Shown here: positions 54,751 through 64,000 of the stretch, one piece after another | How positions within the stretch are numbered: the first letter of the stretch is position 1 | Layout of the letters: every line of letters starts with the position of its first letter | Source: Nostoc carneum NIES-2107 | GTDB taxonomy: Bacteria; Cyanobacteriota; Cyanobacteriia; Cyanobacteriales; Nostocaceae | NCBI GenBank assembly: GCA_002368155.1 | Contig: AP018180.1 | Coordinates: forward strand, 4,449,380-4,513,379 | Length of the DNA: 64,000 bases | Direction of reading: 5' to 3' | Notes under the pieces: generated by a model | The model's input: the letters and a program-made list of their open reading frames with translations, nothing else | Databases searched by the model: none | What the model was told of the DNA's origin: nothing | Translations under genes and position numbers: made by a program

Positions 54751-55524
54751 CTAAGAAGGAAATTTTCGCTCTCGCACTTCTAGCGCATAGTCTTGTACAG
54801 CTTGAGTGATGCTATCTCTTAAATTAGTGTAAACTTTAGCAAATGGGGGATTTCTTTCTGCAAGACCCAGAACGTCAGAAGTAACTAATACTTGTCCATC
54901 ACAGTGAATCCCTGCACCAATACCAATAGTGGGAATACTGAGCTTTTGCGTAATTTGCAATGCTAAATCGGCGGGGATATGCTCTAACACGATCGCAAAT
55001 ACACCTGCTTGTTCGAGAGCGATCGCTTCGTTTAAAATTCTCTCTGCGCTTTCTTGGGTTTTACCCTGTTGTCGCAACCCAAGTTGATGAACTGATTGGG
55101 GAGTTAAACCCACATGACCCATAACTGGGATACCAGCTTGCACTAAACGTGCGATCGTTTCTACCATTGCCGGGTAGCCACCTTCCAGCTTGACAGCTTG
55201 CGCGCCCGTTTCCTTCAGTACCGACCCCGCCGAATGCATAGCTTGTTGGATACTTTCTTGATAGGTCAAAAATGGTAAATCTACCACTATCAAAGCCCGC
55301 TTGACACCACGGCGCACTGCTTTAGCGTGGTATAGCATCTCTTCTAAAGTAATAGGCAGTGTTGTTTCATACCCAAGAATTACAGACATAGAATCCCCAA
55401 CCAGGATTAAGTCTACCCCAGCTGCATCTAGCAGTTGGGCGATCGCATAATCCCAAGCTGTCAACGCTACAATTGAGCGTCCTTGTTGTTTCCATTGAAT
55501 TAATTTTTGGGTGGTAACTACCAT
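54751..55524 (-). CDS. panB: 3-methyl-2-oxobutanoate hydroxymethyltransferase
   Basis: PanB adds a hydroxymethyl group from methylene-tetrahydrofolate to 2-oxoisovalerate, the first step of pantothenate synthesis. The 257-residue protein shows [38 protein letters not shown] (metal-binding Asp), [44 protein letters not shown] with the catalytic glutamate, and [16 protein letters not shown]. The ATG at 55524 is preferred over a TTG two codons upstream. It stands alone. Confidence 0.97.
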   Translation of the reverse strand: MVVTTQKLIQWKQQGRSIVALTAWDYAIAQLLDAAGVDLILVGDSMSVILGYETTLPITLEEMLYHAKAVRRGVKRALIVVDLPFLTYQESIQQAMHSAGSVLKETGAQAVKLEGGYPAMVETIARLVQAGIPVMGHVGLTPQSVHQLGLRQQGKTQESAERILNEAIALEQAGVFAIVLEHIPADLALQITQKLSIPTIGIGAGIHCDGQVLVTSDVLGLAERNPPFAKVYTNLRDSITQAVQDYALEVRERKFPS

Positions 55525-55719
55525 TTTCAACAGAGGTTTAGATATTAGAGGTTAGGGGCAAGAGTTTAGAGATGAGAGGCTAAAGTTAAAAGTTAACATT
55601 TATTGGTTAGAGGCTAGGGATTAGAGATTAGAGTTACAAGGAAACAGTAAAATCACCAATTCTTCTTTTCTTATCCCCAGTCCCCAGTACCCAGTACCTA
55701 GTCCCCAATCCCCAGCCCC

Positions 55720-56841
55720 TTACTTCACAGCACGACTAAAAGCCAAATGGGGCTTTGCAGTACCCACTTGAGGCATTAACCAAGCCAGACCTTCACTAGT
55801 GCCAATCCATAACTTATTGGCAATATCAGGCGCAAGGGCAAGTACCCGGCTAGAAGGAAGCCCTGCAACTTGGTCTAATACAGCTCCTGTGTTTGGATTT
55901 AATCGTAACAAACCATTGTTAGTACCGATCCAAACACTACCATCTTGAGCAAAACGCACTGCCGTAACATTACGCCCACGTAAGCGAGTCACAGAACGCA
56001 ACACAGCACCCGTTTTCGGGTTAATTACTAGCAAATTATTCGGCATTCCTGCCCAAATTAGCCCTTCTGGACTAATAGCTAAAGCTTGCACGGTTGAGCC
56101 AGGTAAATCAGCAATCCGCTTCATAATCAAAGCATTAGCAGAATTTACTCTGATGAGCCCATCTAAAGTGCCAACCCACAAATGACCATCAGCATCTAAA
56201 GTTAGGGCGTTGGCACTAACACCAGGCAAATTTTTTAACGTGGTCATAATTAAGCCTTGGTCAGGACTAATTAAGGCTAAACCGTTATCAGTACCTGCCC
56301 ACAAATAACCCCGCTTGTCAATTAATAGTGATAAAACCCGTTTGGAAGGCAAAAATAAATTTTGCGCGGTGATTTCGCTGGTGCGAGGTTCAACGCGAAT
56401 TAGCCCCTCATAATTTCCTACCCATATACGCCCTACTTTATCTTGGGCTAAAGCACTAATAGCCACATTCGGTAAACTAACGCGCGACAAAATCTTACCT
56501 GTTTTGGGGTCAATATGCGATAAGCCCCGCCAAGAAGCTACCCAAAGATTGCCTGTAACATCTCCTAACAAGTTAGTTACACGGTAATCAGTTTCTACGG
56601 AATTTTCTTGTAATTCTCGTTGATCTGGTAATGGGTCTACTCGCGGAGGTGGCGCAGCAGCAGGGTAAGCAGCAGTAGGTTTAGATGAATTAGTTTCAGG
56701 TTTTTTTTGTGTTGGAGCAGGATTCGCAGTTTTTTGCGCTCTGACTGGATTTGTCAAGGCGACGATTCCAATACTTGGCAGCACGATTAATCCCGCCAGG
56801 ATAGAACTAATCAATACATTAGTACGCTTATAAAAAAACAT
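55720..56841 (-). CDS. Secreted beta-propeller protein (two-component-regulator-propeller-like repeats)
   Basis: The 373-residue protein begins at the ATG at 56841 (MFFYKRTNVL), after AAGGGA, with a signal peptide or anchor (LISSILAGLIVLPSIGIVAL, then VRAQ). A Pro/Thr/Ala-rich linker follows (about 40-75). Seven repeats of about 40 residues with the pattern G-x-L/I-W-V/I-G-x-x-x-G-L-x-R/I-x-P-x-T-G then form a beta-propeller (IWVGNYEGLIRVEP, LWVGTDNGLALISP-like). No kinase or other effector domain is attached. It is a periplasmic or surface binding protein of unknown partner. Confidence 0.8.
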   Translation of the reverse strand: MFFYKRTNVLISSILAGLIVLPSIGIVALTNPVRAQKTANPAPTQKKPETNSSKPTAAYPAAAPPPRVDPLPDQRELQENSVETDYRVTNLLGDVTGNLWVASWRGLSHIDPKTGKILSRVSLPNVAISALAQDKVGRIWVGNYEGLIRVEPRTSEITAQNLFLPSKRVLSLLIDKRGYLWAGTDNGLALISPDQGLIMTTLKNLPGVSANALTLDADGHLWVGTLDGLIRVNSANALIMKRIADLPGSTVQALAISPEGLIWAGMPNNLLVINPKTGAVLRSVTRLRGRNVTAVRFAQDGSVWIGTNNGLLRLNPNTGAVLDQVAGLPSSRVLALAPDIANKLWIGTSEGLAWLMPQVGTAKPHLAFSRAVK

Positions 56842-57718
56842 CACGGTGACATTCCCTTTAGTGACAGTACCCAAGCCATTAGGCTGCTTACAGAAGTCAG
56901 GGAAAGGGTTTTAAAAGATTGATATTCCTTTTTCCCACCGCTAAAGATATCTGTCGCTGAAATTGGCTGGGGATTAATTTCAGTGTTCCCCTAACAAGTG
57001 TTTTTCAAACGCCTGTAGCAATTTTTCTCAGGAATTGGGTGTTGGGTGTTTGGTGTTTGTCTTCTCAGTTCCCCATTACCCATTCCCCATCCCGTTACAG
57101 CCTAAAGGGATCATTTGTAAACTATTCTTAACAAAATGTTTAAAACTTTATGTAATAACAAATTTAAATATATAAGTTAAAAAGTTTCAAAGTATAACTT
57201 ATTGATTTCTTGATATATTGTGAGACAAGCTACAAATTACGTGGTGTGCAATTTTTGTCTTGTGCTCACCATTCCTCTAAACCCACCAAAGCCAAATAAG
57301 TCTGATAATTTCCTGAATTTGTCAGGAAAGCACCAGATTTATGTGCGAAAAAACCCAAATACCTAGATCCTCCTTTAGGAAAAATGGGTATAAGCCGTCC
57401 TTGCATAACAGCAGGGTAAATTTGGCCAGGCAACTTATTAGAAGAGTGAGACAAAGAGATAAAAAGAACTTATATGCCTGGGAAAGAGGAAGAGTAGAAG
57501 CACACAGTTGTGTGAATCTTAAAAGGAAGTTGGTAATCATGTCTTGGATAAGTTACCAAATGTTCCTAAACCGAAACCACTACCCTTTGCCATAGACAAC
57601 CCCTAACAAAAAAATTTTCTTGAGCTTCCCCCCGCTTACAGGGGGAAGAGCGGGTGGGGGAAATTGCACCCAGCGTAATTTGCAAGCAATAAAGTGTGAC
57701 TTCTTGGAAGGATATAGT
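56842..57718. other. rbcL leader and promoter region, 0.88 kb
   Basis: This long spacer precedes rbcL. It contains a candidate NtcA site (57219-57234) and CCCCATTACCC-like heptamers near 57067-57092. The last bases carry GGAAGGA as the rbcL ribosome binding site. Several overlapping short open frames on both strands lack support. Confidence 0.6.
57219..57234. promoter_or_regulatory. Candidate NtcA (BifA/VF1-type) binding site upstream of rbcL
   Basis: TGTGAGACAAGCTACA fits the TGT-N10-ACA form of the site described for this nitrogen regulator. It lies about 485 bases before the rbcL start, close to where rbcL promoters are reported in Anabaena (recalled, not checked). Match to consensus is seen; binding is inference. 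Confidence 0.45.
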
Positions 57719-59149
57719 ATGTCTTACGCGCAAACGAAGACTCAGTCTAAAGCTGGGTATCAAGCTGGGGTTAAAGATTACAGACTAACTTATTACACCC
57801 CTGATTACACACCTAAAGATACAGATGTTCTGGCTGCTTTCCGGATGACTCCTCAACCTGGAGTTCCACCCGAAGAAGCTGGTGCTGCTGTAGCCGCTGA
57901 GTCTTCTACAGGTACATGGACCACCGTATGGACAGACTTGCTCACCGACCTAGACCGCTACAAAGGTCGTTGCTACGACATCGAACCCGTTCCTGGTGAA
58001 GATAACCAGTACATCGCTTACGTTGCTTATCCTCTAGATTTGTTTGAGGAAGGCTCCGTAACCAATATGTTGACCTCTATTGTAGGTAACGTATTTGGTT
58101 TTAAAGCATTACGGGCATTGCGTCTGGAAGACTTGCGGATTCCTGTTGCTTATTTGAAGACCTTCCAAGGCCCTCCACACGGTATCCAAGTTGAGCGTGA
58201 CAAATTAAACAAATACGGTCGTCCTTTGCTGGGTTGTACAATCAAACCCAAATTAGGTCTGTCTGCTAAGAACTACGGACGTGCTGTATACGAATGTTTG
58301 CGTGGTGGTTTGGACTTCACCAAAGACGACGAAAACATCAACTCTGCACCATTCCAACGTTGGCGCGATCGCTTCTTGTTTGTTGCAGAAGCTATCCACA
58401 AAGCTCAAGCTGAAACTGGCGAAATCAAAGGTCACTACCTAAACGTTACCGCCCCCACCTGCGAACAAATGTTGCAACGGGCTGAGTTTGCTAAAGAACT
58501 CAAAATGCCCATCATCATGCATGACTACCTAACCGCAGGTTTCACCGCTAACACCACATTGGCTCGTTGGTGCCGTGATAACGGTATTCTATTGCACATT
58601 CACCGTGCGATGCACGCTGTAATCGACCGTCAAAAGAACCACGGTATTCACTTCCGTGTTTTGGCTAAGACCCTGCGGATGTCTGGTGGTGACCACATCC
58701 ACACCGGTACAGTTGTTGGTAAATTGGAAGGCGAACGCGGCATCACAATGGGCTTCGTTGACCTGTTGCGCGAAAACTATGTTGAACAAGACAAGTCTCG
58801 CGGTATCTACTTTACCCAAGATTGGGCTTCTATGCCTGGTGTAATGGCAGTTGCTTCTGGTGGTATCCACGTATGGCACATGCCCGCACTAGTAGAAATC
58901 TTTGGTGATGACTCCGTACTACAATTCGGTGGTGGTACCCTTGGTCACCCCTGGGGTAACGCACCTGGTGCAACCGCTAACCGCGTGGCTTTGGAAGCTT
59001 GTATCCAAGCTCGTAACGAAGGCCGTAACTTGGCTCGTGAAGGTAACGATGTTATCCGTGAAGCTGCTAAGTGGTCTCCTGAACTAGCAGTTGCTTGCGA
59101 ACTGTGGAAAGAAATCAAGTTTGAATTCGAGGCAATGGATACCGTCTGA
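57719..59149 (+). CDS. rbcL: RuBisCO large subunit (form IB)
   Basis: The large subunit is 476 residues when started at the ATG at 57719 ([26 protein letters not shown]), preceded by GGAAGGA; the open frame extends upstream but that part is leader. The active site is complete: [31 protein letters not shown] with the carbamylated lysine and metal ligands, [13 protein letters not shown], and [15 protein letters not shown]. It carboxylates ribulose bisphosphate in carboxysomes. rbcX and rbcS follow on the same strand, as in other beta-cyanobacteria. Confidence 0.99.
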   Translation: MSYAQTKTQSKAGYQAGVKDYRLTYYTPDYTPKDTDVLAAFRMTPQPGVPPEEAGAAVAAESSTGTWTTVWTDLLTDLDRYKGRCYDIEPVPGEDNQYIAYVAYPLDLFEEGSVTNMLTSIVGNVFGFKALRALRLEDLRIPVAYLKTFQGPPHGIQVERDKLNKYGRPLLGCTIKPKLGLSAKNYGRAVYECLRGGLDFTKDDENINSAPFQRWRDRFLFVAEAIHKAQAETGEIKGHYLNVTAPTCEQMLQRAEFAKELKMPIIMHDYLTAGFTANTTLARWCRDNGILLHIHRAMHAVIDRQKNHGIHFRVLAKTLRMSGGDHIHTGTVVGKLEGERGITMGFVDLLRENYVEQDKSRGIYFTQDWASMPGVMAVASGGIHVWHMPALVEIFGDDSVLQFGGGTLGHPWGNAPGATANRVALEACIQARNEGRNLAREGNDVIREAAKWSPELAVACELWKEIKFEFEAMDTV

Positions 59150-59250
59150 TAAAGGCTGAAAGTGGTATGGATAGAGGCTGGAGTTAAATTACTTCAATTA
59201 TTTCGTCCTTTATCCTTCATACTTCATACTTTATAAGGCTGGGGTCAAGC

Positions 59251-59658
59251 ATGAATCTAAAACAAATTGCGAAAGACACAGCCAAGACTATCCAAAGCTA
59301 CCTGACTTATCAGGCACTAAGGACGGTACTGGCGCAGCTAGGCGAAACTAATCCTCCATTGGCAATTTGGCTACATAACTTCTCCGCTGGCAAAATTCAG
59401 GATGGAGAGTCATATATTGCCCAATTGTTAAAGGAAAAGCCAGACTTAGCATTGCGGATCATGACTGTTAGAGAACATCTTGCTGAGGAAATCGCAGATT
59501 TTTTACCAGAAATGGTTCGTACTGGCATTCAGCAAGGCAATATGGAACAGCGTCGCCAGCATCTAGAACGCATCACTCAAATAGATACATCAGACCCCAG
59601 TCTACAATCAGAACAGCAAACCAGCTCAGATACGAACTTGGATAACTTATCCAGTTAG
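59251..59658 (+). CDS. rbcX: RuBisCO assembly chaperone RbcX
   Basis: The 135-residue protein is RbcX, a homodimeric helical clamp that binds the C-terminal tail of RbcL and helps assemble the RbcL8 core. It has the standard start [34 protein letters not shown] and the conserved second helix [16 protein letters not shown], with a Ser/Gln-rich disordered C-terminus. It is placed between rbcL and rbcS in the same operon, as expected for this lineage. Confidence 0.98.
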   Translation: MNLKQIAKDTAKTIQSYLTYQALRTVLAQLGETNPPLAIWLHNFSAGKIQDGESYIAQLLKEKPDLALRIMTVREHLAEEIADFLPEMVRTGIQQGNMEQRRQHLERITQIDTSDPSLQSEQQTSSDTNLDNLSS

Positions 59659-59699
59659 CTGACCAACTTAGTAAAAATCGCAACCCATTATCAACAGCT

Positions 59700-60029
59700 A
59701 TGCAAACTTTACCAAAAGAGCGTCGTTACGAAACCCTTTCTTACTTACCTCCCCTGTCTGACGCGCAAATTGCCAAGCAAATTCAGTACATTCTGAATCA
59801 AGGTTATATCCCAGCAGTTGAGTTTAACGAAAATTCTGAGCCAACCGAATTTTTCTGGACAATGTGGAAACTGCCTTTGTTTGGCGCTAAATCCACTCAA
59901 GAAGTACTAAATGAAGTTCAGTCTTGCCGTTCTCAATATAGCAACTGCTATATCCGTGTTGTAGGTTTTGACAACATCAAGCAGTGCCAAGTACTCAGCT
60001 TCATCGTTCACAAACCCAGCAGATACTAA
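59700..60029 (+). CDS. rbcS: RuBisCO small subunit
   Basis: The 109-residue small subunit shows the usual [61 protein letters not shown] and [24 protein letters not shown]. It caps the RbcL8 core to form L8S8 RuBisCO. It ends the operon, about 60 bases before a clear terminator. Confidence 0.99.
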   Translation: MQTLPKERRYETLSYLPPLSDAQIAKQIQYILNQGYIPAVEFNENSEPTEFFWTMWKLPLFGAKSTQEVLNEVQSCRSQYSNCYIRVVGFDNIKQCQVLSFIVHKPSRY

Positions 60030-60087
60030 AGCTTGCAAGCTGAATTAATCTTGGGGAATCATTACTTAGTTTATTGATTTCCCCCAG

Positions 60088-60115
60088 AGAGGTAGAATAA
60101 TCTGCCTCTTTTTTT
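60088..60115 (+). terminator. Rho-independent terminator of the rbc operon
   Basis: A 9-bp stem AGAGGTAGA/TCTGCCTCT (60088-60096 with 60101-60109, one G-T pair) with loop ATAA is followed by a run of seven T. Confidence 0.88.
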
Positions 60116-60159
60116 ATGCTTTTATTTAAAATAATTCCAGATTTTGCCTAGCTACAGTA

Positions 60160-60789
60160 ATGTCAAAATTTCAATCCGAACCAAGAGAAATCCGCATCTG
60201 TTTCGTCGGTGAATCTTTTATTAATGGCACAGGCGATCCAGATTTTTTAGGATGGACAGGTAGAGTATGCGCTAATGCTCATCAAAGAGGATATGAGATT
60301 ACTTACTATAATTTAGGGGTGAGAGCTGAAACTAGCCGATATCTTAAGCAACGTTGGCGAAATGAAGTGTCCTATCGTCTGGCTTCGGAATATGACGGTC
60401 GAGTTGTATTTTCTTTTGGCGTAAATGATTCGGGATGGACTGGTAAGCAGCAAGGAATTGACTTAACAGAATCTCTAGACAATACTCACACTATTTTAAG
60501 TGAAGCCAAGCAGCTTTATCCGGTTTTGATGGTGGGGCCACCGCCTTGTGGAGATGAAAATCAAGAACAGAGAAACCAACAAATTGCTCATCAATCTCAG
60601 CAGTTTGCTTTAGTTTGTCGTGAACTTGATATTCCTTATCTGGATGTGTTTTCTACTTTAGTTAATTCATCTGTTTGGTTAGCTGAAGCCAAAGCTAATG
60701 ATGGCGCGCATCCCAGATCTGCAGGTTATGCAGAATTTGCCAGTATTGTCCAAAATTGGGATGCTTGGTTAAGCTGGTTCACAGCTTAA
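60160..60789 (+). CDS. GDSL-type esterase/lipase family protein
   Basis: The 209-residue protein is an SGNH/GDSL hydrolase. The nucleophile block is FVGESFINGTGDPD, in which Ser replaces the usual GDS as GES; block II/III are visible as YNLGVRAETS and FSFGVNDSG (oxyanion Asn). The catalytic Asp-His pair is NDGAHPRSAGY. No signal peptide is present, so it acts in the cytoplasm. It follows the rbc operon terminator and likely has its own promoter. Ester substrate unknown. Confidence 0.87.
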   Translation: MSKFQSEPREIRICFVGESFINGTGDPDFLGWTGRVCANAHQRGYEITYYNLGVRAETSRYLKQRWRNEVSYRLASEYDGRVVFSFGVNDSGWTGKQQGIDLTESLDNTHTILSEAKQLYPVLMVGPPPCGDENQEQRNQQIAHQSQQFALVCRELDIPYLDVFSTLVNSSVWLAEAKANDGAHPRSAGYAEFASIVQNWDAWLSWFTA

Positions 60790-60921
60790 AATAATGTTGA
60801 AATATATGTTGTCGCGCAGTGCAACGCACTGACGTAGAACAAAAAATTCAGGTGCGTTAGCCTTGCCATGCCATTACGTTAAATTAATATTTTTTAGTGA
60901 ATTATTTACTGCGATCGCTCC

Positions 60922-61620
60922 CTATTTACTCATACTCAAATTAGCTAGAGTTTGCAAATTTGGAACTTCTAAATCAGCTTGAGCAACTACTGGTAAGTTA
61001 GCACCAGCGCCTTCTTTCCCGGCTCTGCGGTTAACCCAAACTGTTGAGATTCTTAAAGATTGGGCGGGAATAATGTCATGATAAACGCTACAAGCAACGT
61101 GCAATATTTGTTCTTTAGGTAGACCGATTCTGTCGATTGCGGCTTTAAAGTTATTCAGAGCAGGTTTGTAGCTTTTTACCTGCTCTGCTGTAATTATCCA
61201 ATCAAAATCAACTGTTAAGTGTTTTGCAGAATCAGCAAATAAATTGTCATCTACATTAGAAATAATTGCCAGCTTAAACTGGTTTTTCAGAGATTTTAAC
61301 GCCTCTACAGTATCTGGGAAAGGTAGCCAATTCTTAATTGAATTGCTTAGAGAGTATAATTCTTCGCTATTAGGTGCAAATCCAAATTGCTCACCCAATC
61401 TTTCAACTACTTTTTTCAAAACTTCTTTATATGTGAGATATTCTCCTTTTTGAATTTCTGACTCAAATTGTGCAAAAAGCTGCAAAATTGTTTCATCATC
61501 TAAATTCTGCTTGTGCTTAGTCAAAAATTGCTTAAATGCTGCTAAAATTCCACTTTCCCAATCTATTAAAGTGCCATAACAATCGAAAGTTAAAACCTTG
61601 TACTGGTTAAAATTAATCAC
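60922..61620 (-). CDS. Haloacid dehalogenase type II (HAD superfamily)
   Basis: The 232-residue protein starts with GTG at 61620. It has the HAD motif I TFDCYGTLIDWESGI (nucleophile Asp13), motif II AIISNVDDNLF, the lysine motif VKSYKPALNNF and motif IV-like ILHVACSVYHDIIPAQSL. The cap domain is the four-helix C1 type. This is the pattern of type II L-2-haloacid dehalogenases, but many such genes encode phosphatases, so activity is unproven. It stands alone on the minus strand. Confidence 0.9.
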   Translation of the reverse strand: MINFNQYKVLTFDCYGTLIDWESGILAAFKQFLTKHKQNLDDETILQLFAQFESEIQKGEYLTYKEVLKKVVERLGEQFGFAPNSEELYSLSNSIKNWLPFPDTVEALKSLKNQFKLAIISNVDDNLFADSAKHLTVDFDWIITAEQVKSYKPALNNFKAAIDRIGLPKEQILHVACSVYHDIIPAQSLRISTVWVNRRAGKEGAGANLPVVAQADLEVPNLQTLANLSMSK

Positions 61621-62181
61621 GTAATCTGCTCCGGATTAATTACAGAATTTACAAGTTTGTTACTAATCAAATTCCACAATAATCTGCGTTGCCACAGAAT
61701 AGCCTCACAACAAAGCGGTATGAGAACGCCTTAACCTAAATTTTTACCGATTTTAACTCAATCTTTGCTAATGGTGAAAGCCTTCATAAGAAAATTATGG
61801 GGTCAATCTGCTAAAATACGTAAATTCGATAGAACTTTAGATGTATAAGCTTCATATACTCAGACCAAAAATCCAGGTGACAGGTTCTCAGCAGTTAGTG
61901 TGCAATGCCTGTAGAGCATTAAATGGATAAAACTACAACTTCTCATGCATGTCTTTTGAGAAAAGCAAAATGCAGTTGAGACAGACGAAACTATCAAAAA
62001 ATCAGATAACGCTGTGTTGCGAAGTTGATTAGTAACACTGTGCAAACAATCAGAACTAGTAGTTACCTCTTTTTGAGTAACTATCATCTTTCTGTAGCTT
62101 GCATGAGTAGCATCTACATCTCAAATATGAGATGTGCAGTTTGTTCTTTGGAGTTTTCTTAACTAGATGTGAGGAGTGCAA
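61621..62181. other. Divergent intergenic region, 0.56 kb
   Basis: No supported gene, repeat or RNA is seen. GAGGAG at its right end is the ribosome binding site of the next gene. A 75-codon minus-strand frame here (61860-62087) lacks similarity or a good start site. Confidence 0.4.
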
Positions 62182-62682
62182 ATGCTTGAGGCTATCGCTG
62201 TAGCTTGGCTATTATTATTTTTTGGTGATTTCCTTTCAACTTTCGTTTATCACATACCCGAGCATGTTTTTGGTAGCCTCCACCTAAAAACGCATCATTC
62301 TTGGAAGAAAGATTTCCGCCACTATGCAATTTTGACTTTAAATCCTGAAGTTTTATTAGATGGTGTGCTGGGTGCTTTGCCATATTTAATCATGGCAGCA
62401 ATTTTGTGGTCTTTCTCTCCAATTGGTGTAATTTCTGGGCTACTTTTGGGACAGTTTCATGTTTGGTGGAGACACATAAGTGTTTTGGCTTGGGAAACTC
62501 CAAAACCTATAATTATTTTGTGTCAAATTCTATTTATTACTACTCCTGAGAGACATTGGCTACACCATCAAAAAACAAACCAAGGTTTCGGCGACATTTT
62601 CACTTTCTTTGAGCAACCTTCGCTGCTGTGGTTGCGTTGGCTACGTCTGTTGAGGATTCGGTTTCGATACTCACGCATCTAG
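62182..62682 (+). CDS. Fatty acid hydroxylase / desaturase-like membrane protein
   Basis: The protein of about 166 residues starts at the ATG at 62182, six bases after GAGGAG. It is hydrophobic with about four membrane helices and histidine boxes: HIPEHVFGSLHLKTHHSWKKDFRH near residue 25-50 and TPERHWLHHQ near 130, plus HVWWRH. The pattern matches the sterol desaturase/fatty acid hydroxylase superfamily, which uses a di-iron site and acts on lipids or carotenoids. The protein is shorter than typical members, so the substrate is uncertain. Confidence 0.78.
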   Translation: MLEAIAVAWLLLFFGDFLSTFVYHIPEHVFGSLHLKTHHSWKKDFRHYAILTLNPEVLLDGVLGALPYLIMAAILWSFSPIGVISGLLLGQFHVWWRHISVLAWETPKPIIILCQILFITTPERHWLHHQKTNQGFGDIFTFFEQPSLLWLRWLRLLRIRFRYSRI

Positions 62683-62802
62683 CTAAGGTAGGGTTTAGGT
62701 AAAAATTACTCTGAAGAAAAATGGGTAAAGCGGAAGAGACGGAGTTGCGCTTATGAATTTGAATTAGGGAATCTCTGCAAACTACGAAAAATCAGAATTT
62801 TT

Positions 62803-62825
62803 AGCCTGCATTAGCAGGCTTTTTT
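62803..62825 (+). terminator. Rho-independent terminator
   Basis: A perfect 7-bp stem AGCCTGC/GCAGGCT (62803-62809, 62814-62820) with loop ATTA is followed by T5-T6. It lies 120 bases after the desaturase-like gene. Confidence 0.85.
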
Positions 62826-62973
62826 CATATATCCGTCTGTTGGAAAACTTTTGAGATTGTGAGATTAAATCTGCTTTTAGCTACTATTGATAACAAAACA
62901 GCCATAGTACAATACAGTTCATTTAAGCTTATTAGCCATTGATTTGTCACTTATTAAAGAAGCCAGAAGAATT

Positions 62974-63033
62974 GGGGGATTCTCCCCCAAACCCCCGATT
63001 GGGTGACGGTTGCGTCCCCCAAACCCCCTCCAA
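62974..63033. repeat. G/C-tract repeat (GGGGGA / TCCCCC)
   Basis: GGGGGATTCTCCCCC can fold on itself and is followed by CCCAAACCCCC units twice. Similar tracts occur dispersed in cyanobacterial spacers. Confidence 0.65.
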
Positions 63034-63268
63034 AATTATTGTTCGGTTTTTTTGTTGAATAACTAGTACAGAACGGCGTAAATAAACCACCCATTTGAAA
63101 TGGTGAAAAATCTGGCAGTATAAGTATTATTTCTTTTTACTTTTTACTTTTTACTTTTGCCTTGTTGTACTATTTTTTTGGTTTTGTTATCAATTAATTT
63201 TCTTAACTGAACTGTATTTAGCTATAGCTACGATAGGAGCAATAATCTTAAACTAATACTTATTGATA

Positions 63269-63871
63269 ATGTCTTATGCCGACTTCTCACTATCAAAAGT
63301 CAAACGCGACTTTAATTTAACTATAGTTGAAGGTATAAGGTTTTTACCAGAGATCCAGCAGATAAAACCTAGTCTTTACCTCATAGAAGCATTAAGCGAA
63401 GGGCTACCTTTAGCAACAGCGACGGGTTCAGAAAAAGCTCGCTCTGAGTTAATTATTAGTCCTATCCTTGTAGAAGTTAGGAAAATTCTAGAACGTAAAA
63501 TCAGCTTTTTTTCGGGTGAAGATTTTACTGTAGCACCGGAGTTAGGCTTAAGTGGAGTATGTGATTTTTTGATTAGCCGCTCACCCGAACAAATATTTAT
63601 TGAAGCGCCTGTAATCGTAATTATTGAAGCGAAAAAAGGTGATTTAAAACCGAGTTTAGGACAATGTGCAGCAGAAATGATTGCGGCACAAAAATTTAAT
63701 GATGCTAATAATATACCAACTAAAGCAATTTATGGCAGTGTTAGCAGTGGCACAGCTTGGCGATTTTTAAAGTTAGAAGGACAAACACTGACTATCGATT
63801 TTCATGATTATACTGTTCCCCCAGTGGAAATATTATTGGGGATGTTGGTTTGGATGGTGCAGGAAGGGTAA
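63269..63871 (+). CDS. PD-(D/E)XK-like protein of unknown function
   Basis: The 200-residue protein starts at the ATG at 63269 (a TTG lies two codons upstream). It contains a fold signature of PD-(D/E)XK nucleases: Asp99 in GVCDFLI, then a strand VIVIIEAKKG with Glu120 and Lys122, and Gln132 in LGQCAAEM. An upstream helix with SEKARSELIISPILVEVRK fits the first helix of this fold. It resembles a widespread unnamed cyanobacterial family. No methylase or partner is visible in the window, so its target and role are unknown. Confidence 0.7.
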   Translation: MSYADFSLSKVKRDFNLTIVEGIRFLPEIQQIKPSLYLIEALSEGLPLATATGSEKARSELIISPILVEVRKILERKISFFSGEDFTVAPELGLSGVCDFLISRSPEQIFIEAPVIVIIEAKKGDLKPSLGQCAAEMIAAQKFNDANNIPTKAIYGSVSSGTAWRFLKLEGQTLTIDFHDYTVPPVEILLGMLVWMVQEG

Positions 63872-64000
63872 ATATTTTGGCGATCGCTTTCACGGTAGCA
63901 CGAGCTGAAAGCTAACACAGGAAATTTTTATTAGCACAAATATAAGTGATTTATAAAAGAAATTACTGATAATTCTGCGTGAGCTAATGTTATTCAATCA

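Larger units (their letters stand above)
62683..63268. other. Intergenic region, 0.59 kb
   Basis: It holds a strong terminator at 62803-62825 and a G/C-tract repeat at 62974-63033, followed by TTTTTACTTTTTACTTTT tracts near 63136. No gene is seen. Confidence 0.5.

Noticed and set aside
57266-57763. Several overlapping frames before rbcL, including an N-terminal extension of rbcL to 57620
   Set aside because: RbcL in this group starts MSYAQTKTQ; the ATG at 57719 has GGAAGGA upstream and gives the standard 476 residues.
61860-62087. 75-codon minus-strand frame
   Set aside because: No similarity, weak start context and Ser/Cys-rich composition suggest chance.

Overview
The window reads as chromosomal DNA of a filamentous, probably heterocyst-forming cyanobacterium (Nostocales; Nostoc/Calothrix/Tolypothrix-like). 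This rests on frequent HIP1 octamers (GCGATCGC), a canonical rbcL-rbcX-rbcS operon, a CBS-CP12 fusion, phylloquinone genes (menD, menB), SLH-domain envelope proteins, a Nif11-type peptide, and many short tandem heptamers (CCCCAAT, CCCCAGT, CCAATTA) typical of that group. No rRNA, convincing tRNA or CRISPR array was seen. The species cannot be fixed by reading alone.

Layout. 1-2.1 kb: an enolase-superfamily epimerase (cut by the left edge) overlapping a DUF1611/DgcN-like gene, probably one N-acyl amino acid or dipeptide racemisation unit. 2.2-4.4 kb: a small HNH endonuclease and an IS110-family insertion sequence whose transposase is split by a frameshift and whose upstream non-coding end may encode a bridge RNA. 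4.4-9.4 kb: a secreted protein, an SLH protein with a beta-rich C-terminus, and an ATP-grasp peptide ligase of the PGM1 type. 10-14.8 kb: a stress/metabolic-control group (SDR dehydrogenase, CBS-CP12, DUF3122, universal stress protein, DUF4231). 15.2-21.5 kb: a homocitrate/isopropylmalate-synthase-like enzyme, a 14-TM MFS exporter, a peroxiredoxin-like protein and small conserved genes. 21.6-25 kb: menB, menD and folB. 25.9-30 kb: a REC-PAS-GGDEF diguanylate cyclase, a maltose-type O-acetyltransferase, and a beta-helix/(PT)n/SLH surface protein.

31-44.6 kb is a Wzx/Wzy-type exopolysaccharide locus: a tyrosine autokinase/chain-length regulator, a GH10 glycoside hydrolase, GT2, a WecB/TagA-type transferase, three GT4 enzymes, an O-antigen-ligase-like polymerase, a flippase and a priming sugar transferase. 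Nearly all genes lie on the minus strand; one GT4 converges on them across a hairpin terminator. A plausible path is priming of undecaprenyl phosphate, sequential glycosylation, flipping, polymerisation, length control by the kinase, and processing by the GH10 enzyme.

45-56.9 kb holds household and small genes (HI0933-type flavoprotein, rubredoxin, SRPBCC, DUF924, Nif11 peptide, ClpB, two overlapping unknown small genes, panB, a beta-propeller protein). 57.2-60.1 kb is the RuBisCO operon with a long leader, a candidate NtcA site about 0.5 kb upstream and a clear terminator. The right end carries a GDSL hydrolase, a type II HAD dehalogenase, a histidine-box hydroxylase/desaturase-like membrane protein and a PD-(D/E)XK-like protein.

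The most interesting items are the IS110 candidate bridge-RNA region, the CBS-CP12 fusion missing one redox cysteine, the GH10 enzyme inside the polysaccharide locus, the heptamer repeat expanded in frame inside menD, several families of small palindromic repeats, and an overlapping pair of unrecognised small genes at 53.2-53.7 kb. No wholly new multi-gene system was proven.
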